From NCBI GenBank assembly GCA_964581605.1, contig CAZOPF010000109.1, forward strand, positions 1-18,171: a stretch of DNA of 18,171 nucleotides, given 5' to 3'. The translations under genes and the position numbers were made by a program. Below are positions 6,558 to 13,225 of this stretch, one piece after another (the stretch's first letter is position 1; every line of letters begins with the position of its first letter). A model generated the notes under the pieces. That model worked only from the letters and a program-made list of their open reading frames with translations. It was not told where the DNA came from and ran no database searches. The stretch comes from CAADGU01 sp964581605. Lineage in GTDB: Bacteria > Chloroflexota > Anaerolineae > Promineifilales > Promineifilaceae.

Positions 6558-7319
6558 GTGACCAGGATAACAGTCGCCACCATTAACCTGCGCAACCGTG
6601 CTGACCGCTGGCGGCAGCGACGGCACCTGTTGATCGCGCAATTGTTGGATAACACGCCGGATGTGATCAGTTTACAAGAGATCAGCTTTGCGATTGGCCA
6701 GGGGCGCTGGCTGCGTAACCAGATCAATGCCCGGTTACCTGCCGGGAAACGGCCGTATGTCCTGATGCAAAAACGCAAACATCATTGGCGGTATCGTGGC
6801 GAGGGAGTGGGCATTCTCAGCAATTTACCAATCGTTTATTCTGATTATGTCAATTTGAACTATAACGGCCGTGTGGCCTTGCGGGCCAATATCGAGCTGC
6901 CAACCGGCCAGACGTTCGATTTTGTCTCAACCCATTTTCACCACGTTGCCTATGACCAGGAAGCACGCCAGGAACAGGCATTGCGCCTGGTTAGCTGGCT
7001 GCGTGATGTCCGCCCCACGCCAATACAAATTATCGCTGGTGATTTCAATGAGACGCCAGAAGGCCCGGCAATCAGGGTGATGAAACAAAGCTTTCAGTCA
7101 GTTTATGCCACCCGGCACGGCCGTGATCCATACGCCACATTTCCCACAGCCCTGTCTGCGGCCGTTGACAATTGGGCCGGTTGTCTGGATTACATTTTTG
7201 CCTCGCCAGCCATCGCCCAGGTTATTGAGGCTGCTATATTTTGTGACAAGCCTGCCTCCGACGACCAGACTCTTTACCCGTCCGATCATGTGGGGCTGAT
7301 TGCCACCATCGAATGGTAA
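6558..7319 (+). CDS. Endonuclease/exonuclease/phosphatase (EEP) family protein
   Basis: 253 residues, essentially a single EEP (DNase I / exonuclease III fold) domain with every metal and phosphate-binding motif: Asn10 in the first strand, LQEI with Glu41, STHFHH with His126, GDFNETPE with Asp162 and Asn164, LDYIF with Asp211, and SDHVGL with Asp243-His244. Such enzymes cleave phosphodiesters or phosphomonoesters in DNA, RNA, phospholipids or inositol phosphates; nothing here decides between them. No signal peptide or membrane segment. The start is a GTG at 6558, three bases after the glycoside hydrolase stop, and there is no other convincing start before the first beta strand. The tight spacing suggests coupled translation, which is unusual for a nuclease-fold gene and may indicate a phosphatase in sugar metabolism; that is inference. 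Confidence 0.9.
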   Translation: MTRITVATINLRNRADRWRQRRHLLIAQLLDNTPDVISLQEISFAIGQGRWLRNQINARLPAGKRPYVLMQKRKHHWRYRGEGVGILSNLPIVYSDYVNLNYNGRVALRANIELPTGQTFDFVSTHFHHVAYDQEARQEQALRLVSWLRDVRPTPIQIIAGDFNETPEGPAIRVMKQSFQSVYATRHGRDPYATFPTALSAAVDNWAGCLDYIFASPAIAQVIEAAIFCDKPASDDQTLYPSDHVGLIATIEW

Positions 7320-7352
7320 GAGAGCATGATGCCCACCCTGGTGAGGTAATAT

Positions 7353-7366
7353 CACTTCTTGAAGTG
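7353..7366. promoter_or_regulatory. Short palindrome upstream of a GT2 gene
   Basis: CACTTC (7353-7358) and GAAGTG (7361-7366) are perfectly complementary with a 2-base centre, in the 52-bp gap before the glycosyltransferase start. A -10-like TAATAT precedes it at 7347-7352. It could be an operator or a weak start-site hairpin; support is only the symmetry. Confidence 0.25.
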
Positions 7367-7371
7367 GACAG

Positions 7372-8397
7372 ATGCCGCCAATTTCGCCAAAATTAGGCTT
7401 ACCTATGATTTCGATTGTCGCTCCCGTATATAACGAAGAACAGGCACTGCCAGAATTACATCGCCGGGTCGCTGGCGTGCTGGATGGGCTGGATGAGCCG
7501 TGGGAATTGGTGCTGGTGAATGATGGTAGCCGTGATCGGTCAGCGGCCGTTATTGCCGATCTCCATCAGCAGGACCCTCGTGTCAAAGGCATCAGCTTCT
7601 CGCGTAATTTCGGCTTTCAGATTGCTGTTACGGCCGGATTGGATTTTGCGAATGGCGATGCGGTTATCTTAACCGATGCCGATTTGCAAGACCCCCCTGA
7701 ACTTTACCCCCAAATGTTGGCAACGTGGCGCGCAGGTTATGATGTGGTATATGGCGTTCGTACCAGCCGGGTAGGGGAAACCCGGTTCAAATTACTCACG
7801 GCCAAACTGTTCTATCGCCTGATTCGGCGTATTACCAAAATTGATATTCCTCTGGATACAGGCGATTTCCGGTTGATGGATCGGCGGGTAGTAAAAGCCA
7901 TCCGTAGTATGCCAGAGCGTAACCGCTTTTTACGAGGGATGGTACCCTGGGTAGGATTTCGGCAAACGGGCATATCGTATGAACGCGCCAGCCGCTTTGC
8001 CGGTGAATCGAAGTTTAGCAGCGTGAAACAGATGTTGCCGTTTGCGTTGGATGCAATTACCAGTTTTTCTTATTTGCCGCTGCAATTGGCAACTTATTTA
8101 GGCTTTTTTATGGCCGCGCTGGCGGGGCTGGCAATTGTAGCCGTGGTTTTGTTGCGTCTGCTTGGGCCATCGGCCCCGTTGTTGGGGCAGGCAACAACGC
8201 TGGTAGCGGTGCTGTTTTTGGGCGGTGTGCAGTTGATTTGTCTGGGCATTATTGGGGAGTATTTGGGCCGCATTTATGATGAAGTGAAGGGACGGCCGTT
8301 ATACTTGATTGATCAATTATGGGGCTTTGATGACGGTGACGGCCGTCCTTCTCCCGTTGCAAGACCTTCATTGTTGCCGCCAACAGATTCTCCCTGA
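7372..8397 (+). CDS. Polyprenyl-phosphate glycosyltransferase, GT2 family (GtrB/DPM1-like)
   Basis: 341 residues. The N-terminal GT-A domain starts at MISIVAPVYNEE and shows VNDGS (49-53), the metal/nucleotide motif DADLQDPPE (102-110) and GDFRLMD (164-170). The ERASRFAGESKFS stretch (204-216) is typical of enzymes that load a sugar onto undecaprenyl or dolichyl phosphate. Two C-terminal membrane segments (about 236-263 and 275-298) end with GEYLGRIYDE, as in GtrB. The product is probably a polyprenyl-phosphate hexose used on the outer face of the membrane. The start is uncertain: ATG 7372 has a weak purine-rich GTGGACAG before it, while ATG 7405 begins exactly at the conserved first strand with AGG 8 bases upstream. 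Last gene of the rightward run that began at 2989. Confidence 0.92.
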   Translation: MPPISPKLGLPMISIVAPVYNEEQALPELHRRVAGVLDGLDEPWELVLVNDGSRDRSAAVIADLHQQDPRVKGISFSRNFGFQIAVTAGLDFANGDAVILTDADLQDPPELYPQMLATWRAGYDVVYGVRTSRVGETRFKLLTAKLFYRLIRRITKIDIPLDTGDFRLMDRRVVKAIRSMPERNRFLRGMVPWVGFRQTGISYERASRFAGESKFSSVKQMLPFALDAITSFSYLPLQLATYLGFFMAALAGLAIVAVVLLRLLGPSAPLLGQATTLVAVLFLGGVQLICLGIIGEYLGRIYDEVKGRPLYLIDQLWGFDDGDGRPSPVARPSLLPPTDSP

Positions 8398-8428
8398 ATC
8401 AGCTGTGTTCACATTTTCAAAAAAAACT

Positions 8429-8458
8429 TTGGACTGTTTGTAAAAAAAATGTTATGCT
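8429..8458 (+). promoter_or_regulatory. Probable promoter of the RNA-binding protein gene
   Basis: TTGGAC (8429-8434), an 18-base A/T-rich spacer and TATGCT (8453-8458, 4/6 match to TATAAT) precede the RRM gene in a locally AT-rich stretch. Transcription would start near 8465 and give a leader of about 70 bases before the TTG start, containing a 13-codon ORF. A long AT-rich leader fits the cold-responsive control known for bacterial RRM proteins, but that is inference. Confidence 0.5.
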
Positions 8459-8495
8459 ACGGTTCTGTTTTTAATTTTTTAGGCAAGTTTGCAGC

Positions 8496-8537
8496 ATGGC
8501 CGCAGACAAGCACAAAATGGAGATTTTGGTAAGTTGA
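8496..8537 (+). CDS. Possible 13-codon leader peptide overlapping the RRM start
   Basis: An ATG at 8496 opens a 13-codon frame, MAADKHKMEILVS, ending in TGA at 8535-8537. That stop overlaps the proposed TTG start of the RRM gene (8534-8536) in the sequence TTGA, the geometry of stop-start translational coupling. The leader has only a weak ribosome binding site (AGG at 8481-8483). An internal ATG (8517) gives an alternative six-codon frame with the same stop. It could equally be chance. Confidence 0.35.
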   Translation: MAADKHKMEILVS

Positions 8538-8980
8538 ACAAGAAAATTTATGTCGGTAATTTGTCGTTTCAGGCCACAGAGGATGAGGTTCGTGACTTGT
8601 TTGCGGAATTTGGTTCTGTGGAGTCAGTGGCTATGATCAATGATCGGGACTCCGGTCGTTTTCGTGGCTTCTGCTTTGTCGAGATGGAAGAAGATGCCGC
8701 CGAAGCGGCTATTGCAGCCCTCAATGGTAAAGAAATAGACGGCCGTGAACTGCGTGTCAATGAAGCCCGCCCCCGTGAAGAACGTAGCGGTGGCAGCGGC
8801 GGTTACCGTGGTGGCAGTGGTGGCAATCGTGGCGGCAGCGGTGGTTATCGCGGCGGCAGCAGCGGTGGCAATCGTGGCGGCAGCGGCGGCTATCGTGGTG
8901 GTGGCGACCGCAACAAGAGCGGCGGTGGGCGGCGGGATGATTACCGCCGCCGCGACGACTCTGGCGGCGATCGTTGGTAA
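8534..8980 (+). CDS. RNA-binding protein with one RRM domain and an RGG-like Gly-rich tail
   Basis: 148 residues from a TTG start. The RRM (about residues 4-79) has RNP2 as IYVGNL (5-10) and RNP1 as RFRGFCFVE (42-50), with the aromatic residues that stack on RNA bases. The tail (84-148) is built from GGSGGYR and GGSGGNR repeats and ends in an Arg/Asp-rich segment, like bacterial cold-induced RBP proteins with a disordered RNA-binding tail. The TTG is chosen because family members begin just before the K-IYVGNL strand and GGAG lies at 8519-8522, 11 bases upstream. An earlier in-frame TTG at 8489 would add 15 residues without family resemblance. It likely binds single-stranded RNA and modulates translation or mRNA decay. 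A terminator-like hairpin lies 93 bases after its stop, inside the next gene. Confidence 0.92.
   Translation: MNKKIYVGNLSFQATEDEVRDLFAEFGSVESVAMINDRDSGRFRGFCFVEMEEDAAEAAIAALNGKEIDGRELRVNEARPREERSGGSGGYRGGSGGNRGGSGGYRGGSSGGNRGGSGGYRGGGDRNKSGGGRRDDYRRRDDSGGDRW
8789..8896 (+). repeat. Imperfect 21-bp coding tandem repeat (Gly-rich tail)
   Basis: Five consecutive copies of a 7-codon unit (GGSGGYR or GGSGGNR) with Tyr and Asn alternating, so the higher-order period is 14 codons. The fourth copy has an extra Ser codon. Synonymous differences at the third positions show the copies have diverged while keeping the protein pattern. Confidence 0.9.
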
Positions 8981-8998
8981 AACGCTGGTAAAACTGCG

Positions 8999-9709
8999 GT
9001 GGAAGTGCAATTTGCTGTTGCCAAAATTAGCAAATACGCCTCCAGTGAGAGCGGTGATACGTTAGAAATGATAGAAAGGCCATCCGGTGGCCTTTCTTTC
9101 GTTTTAGCGGATGGTCAGCGCAGTGGCATACCGGCCAAGCTGATCAGCAATATGGTGGCCCGCAAAGCCATCCAACTGCTCAGTGAAGGAGTGCGGGATG
9201 GGGCTGCGGCGCGGGCAGCTCATGATTATCTGTATGCCCAACGAGGAGGCAAGGTCAGTGCCACGCTCAATATCCTTTCGATTGATCTGGTCAGCAAGAC
9301 GTTTGTTATCTCGCGCAACAATTCTGCACCAGTGTTAGTTTATACGTTGACAGATGGGCACATCGTGTTAGATCAACCATCTAAAAGTGTGGGAGTGAAT
9401 CGCAATACCAAACCGGTGATAACGGAACTACCATTGGAGTTAGGCACAATGATTGTGGTGTTTACCGACGGATTACGCCATGCGGGTGAGTGGAGCGGAC
9501 AAGGCGGATTTGACCCGGTGATGGCTTTTCAGGAGATGGTGGCAGATGGTGTTCGTTCACCCCATACAATTGCAGATTTGTTGTTAGAAGGAGCGCTATC
9601 TAAAGATAACGGCCGTCCTAAAGACGACATCAGTGTACTGGTCACGGCCGTGTTGCCCGCAGAACCAACTCCCAAAATACGCCGGATGGACGTGCATTTG
9701 CCACTCTAG
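8999..9709 (+). CDS. SpoIIE-type PP2C protein serine/threonine phosphatase, single domain
   Basis: 236 residues, a bare catalytic domain without sensor or membrane segments. Metal-binding aspartates are seen in SGD (Asp20), LADGQRSG (Asp38), VFTDGLRHAG (Asp157) and RPKDDIS (209-210). The family dephosphorylates phosphoserine proteins, classically anti-sigma-factor antagonists; it could also oppose a Ser/Thr kinase. No anti-sigma factor or kinase is nearby. The start is a GTG at 8999 with only a weak GGTAAA before it; it cannot be far downstream because SGD at 18-20 belongs to the fold. A terminator-like hairpin (9073-9097) covers codons 25-33. The P-loop gene starts seven bases after its stop, so the two are probably cotranscribed. 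Confidence 0.87.
   Translation: MEVQFAVAKISKYASSESGDTLEMIERPSGGLSFVLADGQRSGIPAKLISNMVARKAIQLLSEGVRDGAAARAAHDYLYAQRGGKVSATLNILSIDLVSKTFVISRNNSAPVLVYTLTDGHIVLDQPSKSVGVNRNTKPVITELPLELGTMIVVFTDGLRHAGEWSGQGGFDPVMAFQEMVADGVRSPHTIADLLLEGALSKDNGRPKDDISVLVTAVLPAEPTPKIRRMDVHLPL
9073..9105 (+). terminator. Intrinsic-terminator-like hairpin inside the 5' coding region of the phosphatase
   Basis: AGAAAGGCCA (9073-9082) and TGGCCTTTCT (9088-9097) form a perfect 10-bp stem with a 5-base loop, directly followed by TTCGTTTT (9098-9105). This is a textbook rightward terminator. It stands 93 bases after the RRM stop and encodes residues 25-36 of the phosphatase. It may end most RRM transcripts, with ribosomes translating the phosphatase keeping the hairpin open. 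A shorter phosphatase starting after it would lose the conserved SGD segment. Confidence 0.65.
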
Positions 9710-9716
9710 CAATCGT

Positions 9717-10115
9717 ATGGACAGCCCCCCTCCTTCTGAACCTGACAGTAAGCCCATCCGTATAGCCATCGTTGGCCCCTGTTCTGCTGGAAAAAGCACC
9801 CTGGCGAAAACACTCAAATCCCTCGGTTTTGACACCCGCCAACCGGCCCAAGAACATTCCTACGTGCCTGATATGTGGCGGCGGATCAGTCGCCCCGATG
9901 TTCTCATTTATCTGGACGTGGATGTTGCCCATTTGCAGGAGCGGCGGCCGCATCTGGATGGTGGGCTACCCCGTTTGCTTGGGCAGCAACAGCGGCTGGC
10001 CCATGCCCGCCAACATTGTGATTTTTATCTGGATACCAGCCCCCTCTCCGCGGATGAGGTTTGGGAAAAAGTGGTTGCGTTTTTACGCCAAAAAGAAACG
10101 GGGGTTAGTGGCTGA
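9717..10115 (+). CDS. Small P-loop NTPase, kinase-like
   Basis: 132 residues. The Walker A motif GPCSAGKST is at 20-28 after a first strand RIAIVG. A later Arg-rich stretch DMWRRISRP (52-60), a hydrophobic strand VLIYLDVD (62-69) with acidic residues, and QERRP resemble the core and lid of small nucleoside/nucleotide kinases. The protein is short for a classical kinase, so it is either a minimal kinase or an NTPase with an unrecognised role. The ATG at 9717 has no evident ribosome binding site and lies seven bases after the phosphatase stop, so translation is probably coupled to it; an in-frame start at 9633 would overlap the phosphatase and add unrelated sequence. The stop overlaps a hairpin at 10104-10136, and the next gene is convergent. 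Confidence 0.8.
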   Translation: MDSPPPSEPDSKPIRIAIVGPCSAGKSTLAKTLKSLGFDTRQPAQEHSYVPDMWRRISRPDVLIYLDVDVAHLQERRPHLDGGLPRLLGQQQRLAHARQHCDFYLDTSPLSADEVWEKVVAFLRQKETGVSG

Positions 10116-10136
10116 CGGTTTGCCCCAACCACTAAC
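10104..10136. repeat. Hairpin between convergent genes, related to the octamer-repeat family
   Basis: GTTAGTGGCTG (10104-10114) pairs with CAACCACTAAC (10126-10136) at 10 of 11 positions across an 11-base loop, the same loop length as the hairpins at 4266 and 18040. The flank AAATTACCC resembles the ACCCAATT unit of the window-end repeats. It covers the stop codon of the P-loop gene and ends four bases before the stop of the convergent TPR gene. No long T-run follows on either strand, so terminator function is unproven. Confidence 0.6.
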
Positions 10137-10139
10137 AAA

Positions 10140-10952
10140 TTACCCAGGCAACCGCCCGGTGCGATGGCCTTCATGTTTTCTGGCCTTAATAGCCTCGTGC
10201 AACTTCACCGCTGGGGCATAATCTGCCTGTAAGCGTAAGGTCTGTTGGTTTACTTTTTCCGCTTCTTCCACATCCTCTTTTTGCCAGTAAATCAGGCTGA
10301 TTTTGTGCCACAAGGGGATGTTATGATTGTCAAAATGAATGGCCTCTTTGTAGATAGTCAGTGCCTCATCCAACATGTGCTGCTCAAAGTAATAATCCGC
10401 CAATCGAGCACGCATCCGCAATCGTTGGGGTACATTGTCGGCCGCTTTGGCGGCCTCGTTAAACCAATGCACCGTCTCTTCTACGCCGCCGAGATGCCGC
10501 CAGAAGGCAATTTCGGCTTTGGCTAACTGGTAATTGCCGGGGTCCATCTCCTGCAAATAATCCAGGACCAGGCGGGCGTCTTCATCACGGCCGTAACCCG
10601 TATAAATCAGCGCCTCAATGACATTAATCTCCACAATGTCCGGCGCCAGATTTTGCGCCTGTTCCAGCCACTTCATACTTTCGTCAAGCCCGGCTGTGGG
10701 ATAACGGCCATCACTCTCCTGCGCCGCCACCAGCACCGTATAAGCCACGCCGGCACAGGCATAGGGCTTAGAATTTCCTGACTGGAATGCCCGCAGCGCC
10801 GACGATAACAACTTCACGTCGCCGTCATATTCATCCAGCCGTTCCAAACCCACCATGTAAGCCTGCCGCCCCTGCTCGGTCGCTTCTGGTAACTGCGGCC
10901 AATCCATTTTCTCCAAAACGGGGAGTAGTTTCTCTAGTAACTGTGCGCTCAT
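10140..10952 (-). CDS. TPR-repeat protein, cytoplasmic
   Basis: 270 residues composed mostly of helical pairs with tetratricopeptide spacing, clearest from residue 90 to the end: for example AQNLAPDIVEINVIEALIY, the ADYYFEQHMLDEALTIY helix pair and LWHKISLIYWQKEDVEEA. No signal peptide or enzymatic domain; such proteins act as protein-binding scaffolds and the partner is unknown. The ATG at 10952 has no Shine-Dalgarno sequence: CTCTCCTT precedes it. A -10-like TAAACT sits six bases upstream, suggesting leaderless transcription. The groEL terminator ends only about 25 bases upstream, so the gene needs its own promoter or read-through. A later start (Met16) cannot be excluded. Confidence 0.78.
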   Translation of the reverse strand: MSAQLLEKLLPVLEKMDWPQLPEATEQGRQAYMVGLERLDEYDGDVKLLSSALRAFQSGNSKPYACAGVAYTVLVAAQESDGRYPTAGLDESMKWLEQAQNLAPDIVEINVIEALIYTGYGRDEDARLVLDYLQEMDPGNYQLAKAEIAFWRHLGGVEETVHWFNEAAKAADNVPQRLRMRARLADYYFEQHMLDEALTIYKEAIHFDNHNIPLWHKISLIYWQKEDVEEAEKVNQQTLRLQADYAPAVKLHEAIKARKHEGHRTGRLPG

Positions 10953-10975
10953 AAGGAGAGTTTACCAAAGGCAGC

Positions 10976-11008
10976 ACAAAAACAAAAGACCCCCATTGGG
11001 GGGTCTTT
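10976..11008 (-). terminator. Intrinsic terminator of the groES-groEL operon
   Basis: On the minus strand AAAGACCCCC (11008 to 10999) pairs perfectly over 10 bp with GGGGGTCTTT (10994 to 10985) across a 4-base loop and is followed by a T-rich tail with a G interruption (TGTTTTTG). It lies 74 bases after the groEL stop and immediately before the leftward TPR gene. Confidence 0.88.
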
Positions 11009-11081
11009 AGAGGTTTGTCAAATTTTTGCGTGATGCCTGAACTATCTCTGGTCACGCATCTCCCGCATCATGCAGCACGGT

Positions 11082-12728
11082 TTAGAAATCCATGCCACCC
11101 ATGCCGCCGGGTGCGCCGCCGGGCATTGGCTTTTCTGGTTCAGGAATATCGGTGATCAACGCTTCGGTGGTTAATACCATAGCCGCAATGCTGGCTGCGT
11201 TTTCCAACGCACCGCGCGTCACTTTAGCCGGGTCAATGATGCCGGCTTTCACCATATTGGTATATTCGCCAGTCATCACATCGTAACCGATATTGCTATC
11301 GCCCAGTCGTTGCTGCTCACGGCGGACATTCTGGATGATAACATCACCATTCTGGCCCGCGTTTTCCGCAATTTTACGCATGGGCGCTTCCAGCGCGCGG
11401 CGCAAAATACCCACACCGGTCGCCTGATCGCCTTCGGGCACGGTCACATTATCCAGAGCGGGTAAGGCGTTCAACAGCGCCACACCACCGCCGGGCACAA
11501 TGCCTTCTTCTACGGCCGCGCGCGTTGCGCTCAACGCATCTTCTACCCGGTGTTTCTTCTCTTTCAGTTCCACCTCAGTGGCCGCACCCACACGAATGAT
11601 AGCCACACCGCCAGCCAGTTTCGCCAGACGTTCTTGCAACTTTTCACGGTCATAATCGCTAGTGCTACGTTCAATTTCTACTTTGATCTGTTCCACGCGG
11701 CTTTTGATCTGCGTCTCATCGCCAGCGCCATCTACGATAGTGGTGTCATCCTTGCTGGAGACAACTTTAGCGGCACGACCCAGGTCAGCAATCTGCACAC
11801 TTTCCAGTTTGCGACCCATTTCTTCGGTGATGACCTGGCCGCCAGTGAGGACGGCAATATCTTGCAGCATCGCTTTGCGGCGGTCGCCAAAACCGGGGGC
11901 TTTAATCGCCAACGCATTGACCATGCCGCGTAGCTTGTTCAGCACCAGGGTAGCCAGCGCTTCGCCGTCTACATCTTCGGCGATGACCACCAGGTTTTTC
12001 TTGCCAATCTGGAGCATTTTTTCCAGCACGGGCACAATGTCTTGGGCGGAACTGATTTTCTTGTCGTGAATGAGGATGTAGGCGTCCTGAATAACCGCTT
12101 CCATGGTGTCGGCATCGGTGACAAAGTAGGGGCTGATGTAGCCGCGATCAAACTGCATACCTTCCACGTATTCGGTTTCAAATTCCAGGCTGCGGGATTC
12201 TTCCACAGTAACGACGCCATCTTTGCCCACTTTGTCCATAACGGTGGCGATGAGGTCGCCAATTTCGCGGTCTTGGGCGGAGATGGAGGCCACGGAGGCA
12301 ATTTCTTCACGGCTGTCAATGGTGATGGCCATGCTGCGGATTTTTTCCGCCAAAGCATGGGTGCCAACTTCGATGCCTCGTTTGAGCATCATGGGGTTGG
12401 CGCCGGCCGCAATGTTTTTTAGCCCTTCGTTGATAATGTTTTGGGCCAAAACGGTGGCTGTAGTGGTCCCATCGCCAGCGATGTCATTGGTTTTGGTAGC
12501 TGCTTCTTTCAGGAGTTGGGCGCCCATATTTTCATAGGGGTCGTCCAGTTCAATTTCTTTGGCGACGGTGACGCCATCGTGGGTGATGGTGGGCGCGCCA
12601 AATTTTTTATCGAGGGCGACATTACGCCCTTTGGGGCCGAGGGTGGTGGAGACGGCCGTAGCCAGTGTATCAATACCCTTCTTTAGCTTGCGCCGGGCTT
12701 CATCGGAAAATGCAACTTGTTTTGCCAT
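11082..12728 (-). CDS. groEL: Chaperonin GroEL (60 kDa, Hsp60)
   Basis: 548 residues, full length for GroEL. It begins MAKQVAFSDEARRKLKKG and shows the ATP-binding and hydrolysis motifs: Asp51 in THDGVTVAKEI and GDGTTT (85-90), with the other family signatures through the equatorial, intermediate and apical domains. The C-terminus is the usual Gly/Met-rich tail ending GGMGGMDF. It forms the double heptameric ring that folds cytoplasmic proteins with GroES and ATP. It starts 20 bases downstream of groES with AGGAG upstream of the ATG, and shares the groES promoter and CIRCE operator. A strong terminator follows at 10985-11008. Long antisense frames inside it are codon shadows. Confidence 0.98.
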   Translation of the reverse strand: MAKQVAFSDEARRKLKKGIDTLATAVSTTLGPKGRNVALDKKFGAPTITHDGVTVAKEIELDDPYENMGAQLLKEAATKTNDIAGDGTTTATVLAQNIINEGLKNIAAGANPMMLKRGIEVGTHALAEKIRSMAITIDSREEIASVASISAQDREIGDLIATVMDKVGKDGVVTVEESRSLEFETEYVEGMQFDRGYISPYFVTDADTMEAVIQDAYILIHDKKISSAQDIVPVLEKMLQIGKKNLVVIAEDVDGEALATLVLNKLRGMVNALAIKAPGFGDRRKAMLQDIAVLTGGQVITEEMGRKLESVQIADLGRAAKVVSSKDDTTIVDGAGDETQIKSRVEQIKVEIERSTSDYDREKLQERLAKLAGGVAIIRVGAATEVELKEKKHRVEDALSATRAAVEEGIVPGGGVALLNALPALDNVTVPEGDQATGVGILRRALEAPMRKIAENAGQNGDVIIQNVRREQQRLGDSNIGYDVMTGEYTNMVKAGIIDPAKVTRGALENAASIAAMVLTTEALITDIPEPEKPMPGGAPGGMGGMDF

Positions 12729-12748
12729 GTTCTAGTTCTCCTTCGCAG

Positions 12749-13039
12749 TTAGCTCTCGATAATAGCGAGAACGTCAGATTCTTTGAGAATGAGTAATTTC
12801 TTCCCGTCAATTTTTACTTCGGTGCCGCCATATTTGGCATACAGAACCCGGTCGCCCAGGTTGACGTCCATAGGGACTCGTTTACCATCTTCATCACGCC
12901 GGCCAGGGCCAACAGCGATGACTTCACCTTCTTGCGGCTTTTCGGCCGCTGTTTCCGGCAGGATAAGGCCGGAAGCTGTGGTCTGTTCGCGCTCTTTGGG
13001 TTCCACGACTAAACGATCACCCAGGGGCTTTAGATTCAT
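12749..13039 (-). CDS. groES: Co-chaperonin GroES (10 kDa, Hsp10)
   Basis: 96 residues, normal length. It begins MNLKPLGDRLVVEP, contains the mobile loop that contacts GroEL (TTASGLILPETA, about 20-31), the roof segment and the C-terminal KLLILKESDVLAIIES. The seven-subunit ring caps GroEL. The start has AAGGAG at the normal distance. Transcribed first in the groES-groEL operon from the promoter at 13125-13152 under the CIRCE element at 13087-13113. Confidence 0.98.
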   Translation of the reverse strand: MNLKPLGDRLVVEPKEREQTTASGLILPETAAEKPQEGEVIAVGPGRRDEDGKRVPMDVNLGDRVLYAKYGGTEVKIDGKKLLILKESDVLAIIES

Positions 13040-13086
13040 ACAGCAACTCTCCTTTTGTTAACTTGTATAGGATTACTTTTGGGGTT

Positions 13087-13113
13087 TTAGCACTCTTGTG
13101 TTGCGAGTGCCAA
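13087..13113 (-). promoter_or_regulatory. CIRCE operator (HrcA binding site)
   Basis: TTAGCACTC (13087-13095), nine bases, then GAGTGCCAA (13105-13113). This matches the CIRCE consensus TTAGCACTC-N9-GAGTGCTAA at 17 of 18 arm positions. It lies just downstream of the expected transcription start and in the groES leader, where the HrcA repressor blocks transcription until heat stress. No hrcA gene is in this window. Confidence 0.95.
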
Positions 13114-13124
13114 ATTACGCTGGC

Positions 13125-13152
13125 ATTCTAGCACAGAATTAAGGGTTGTCAA
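13125..13152 (-). promoter_or_regulatory. Sigma70-type promoter of groES-groEL
   Basis: On the minus strand a perfect TTGACA (13152 to 13147), a 16-base spacer and TAGAAT (13130 to 13125, 5/6 match). Transcription would start near 13118, directly before the CIRCE element, the classical arrangement for HrcA-controlled housekeeping-sigma promoters. Confidence 0.9.
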
Positions 13153-13225
13153 GCCGGTTTTAGCAATCAAAACAGGCGAGTGCCAGAAGTGACGAAATGA
13201 TAATCAGGCTAAAGCAAAAATGCAA

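Noticed and set aside
7353..7366. Terminator before the GT2 gene at 7372
   Set aside because: The palindrome is only 6 bp with a 2-base centre and is followed by GACAGATG, not a T-run.
8624..9065. Ala/Thr-rich frames over the RRM tail in other frames
   Set aside because: They are translations of the GGC/GGT-rich repeat in other frames; the RRM frame has the RNP motifs and explains the repeat.
11027..11058. TGCGTGA and TCACGCA stem after groEL as a second terminator
   Set aside because: Seven pairs around an 18-base loop with no T-run; the strong terminator just downstream (10985-11008) suffices.
11550..12422. Long open frames antisense to groEL
   Set aside because: They are mirror frames of the groEL codons, without ribosome binding sites or recognisable domains.
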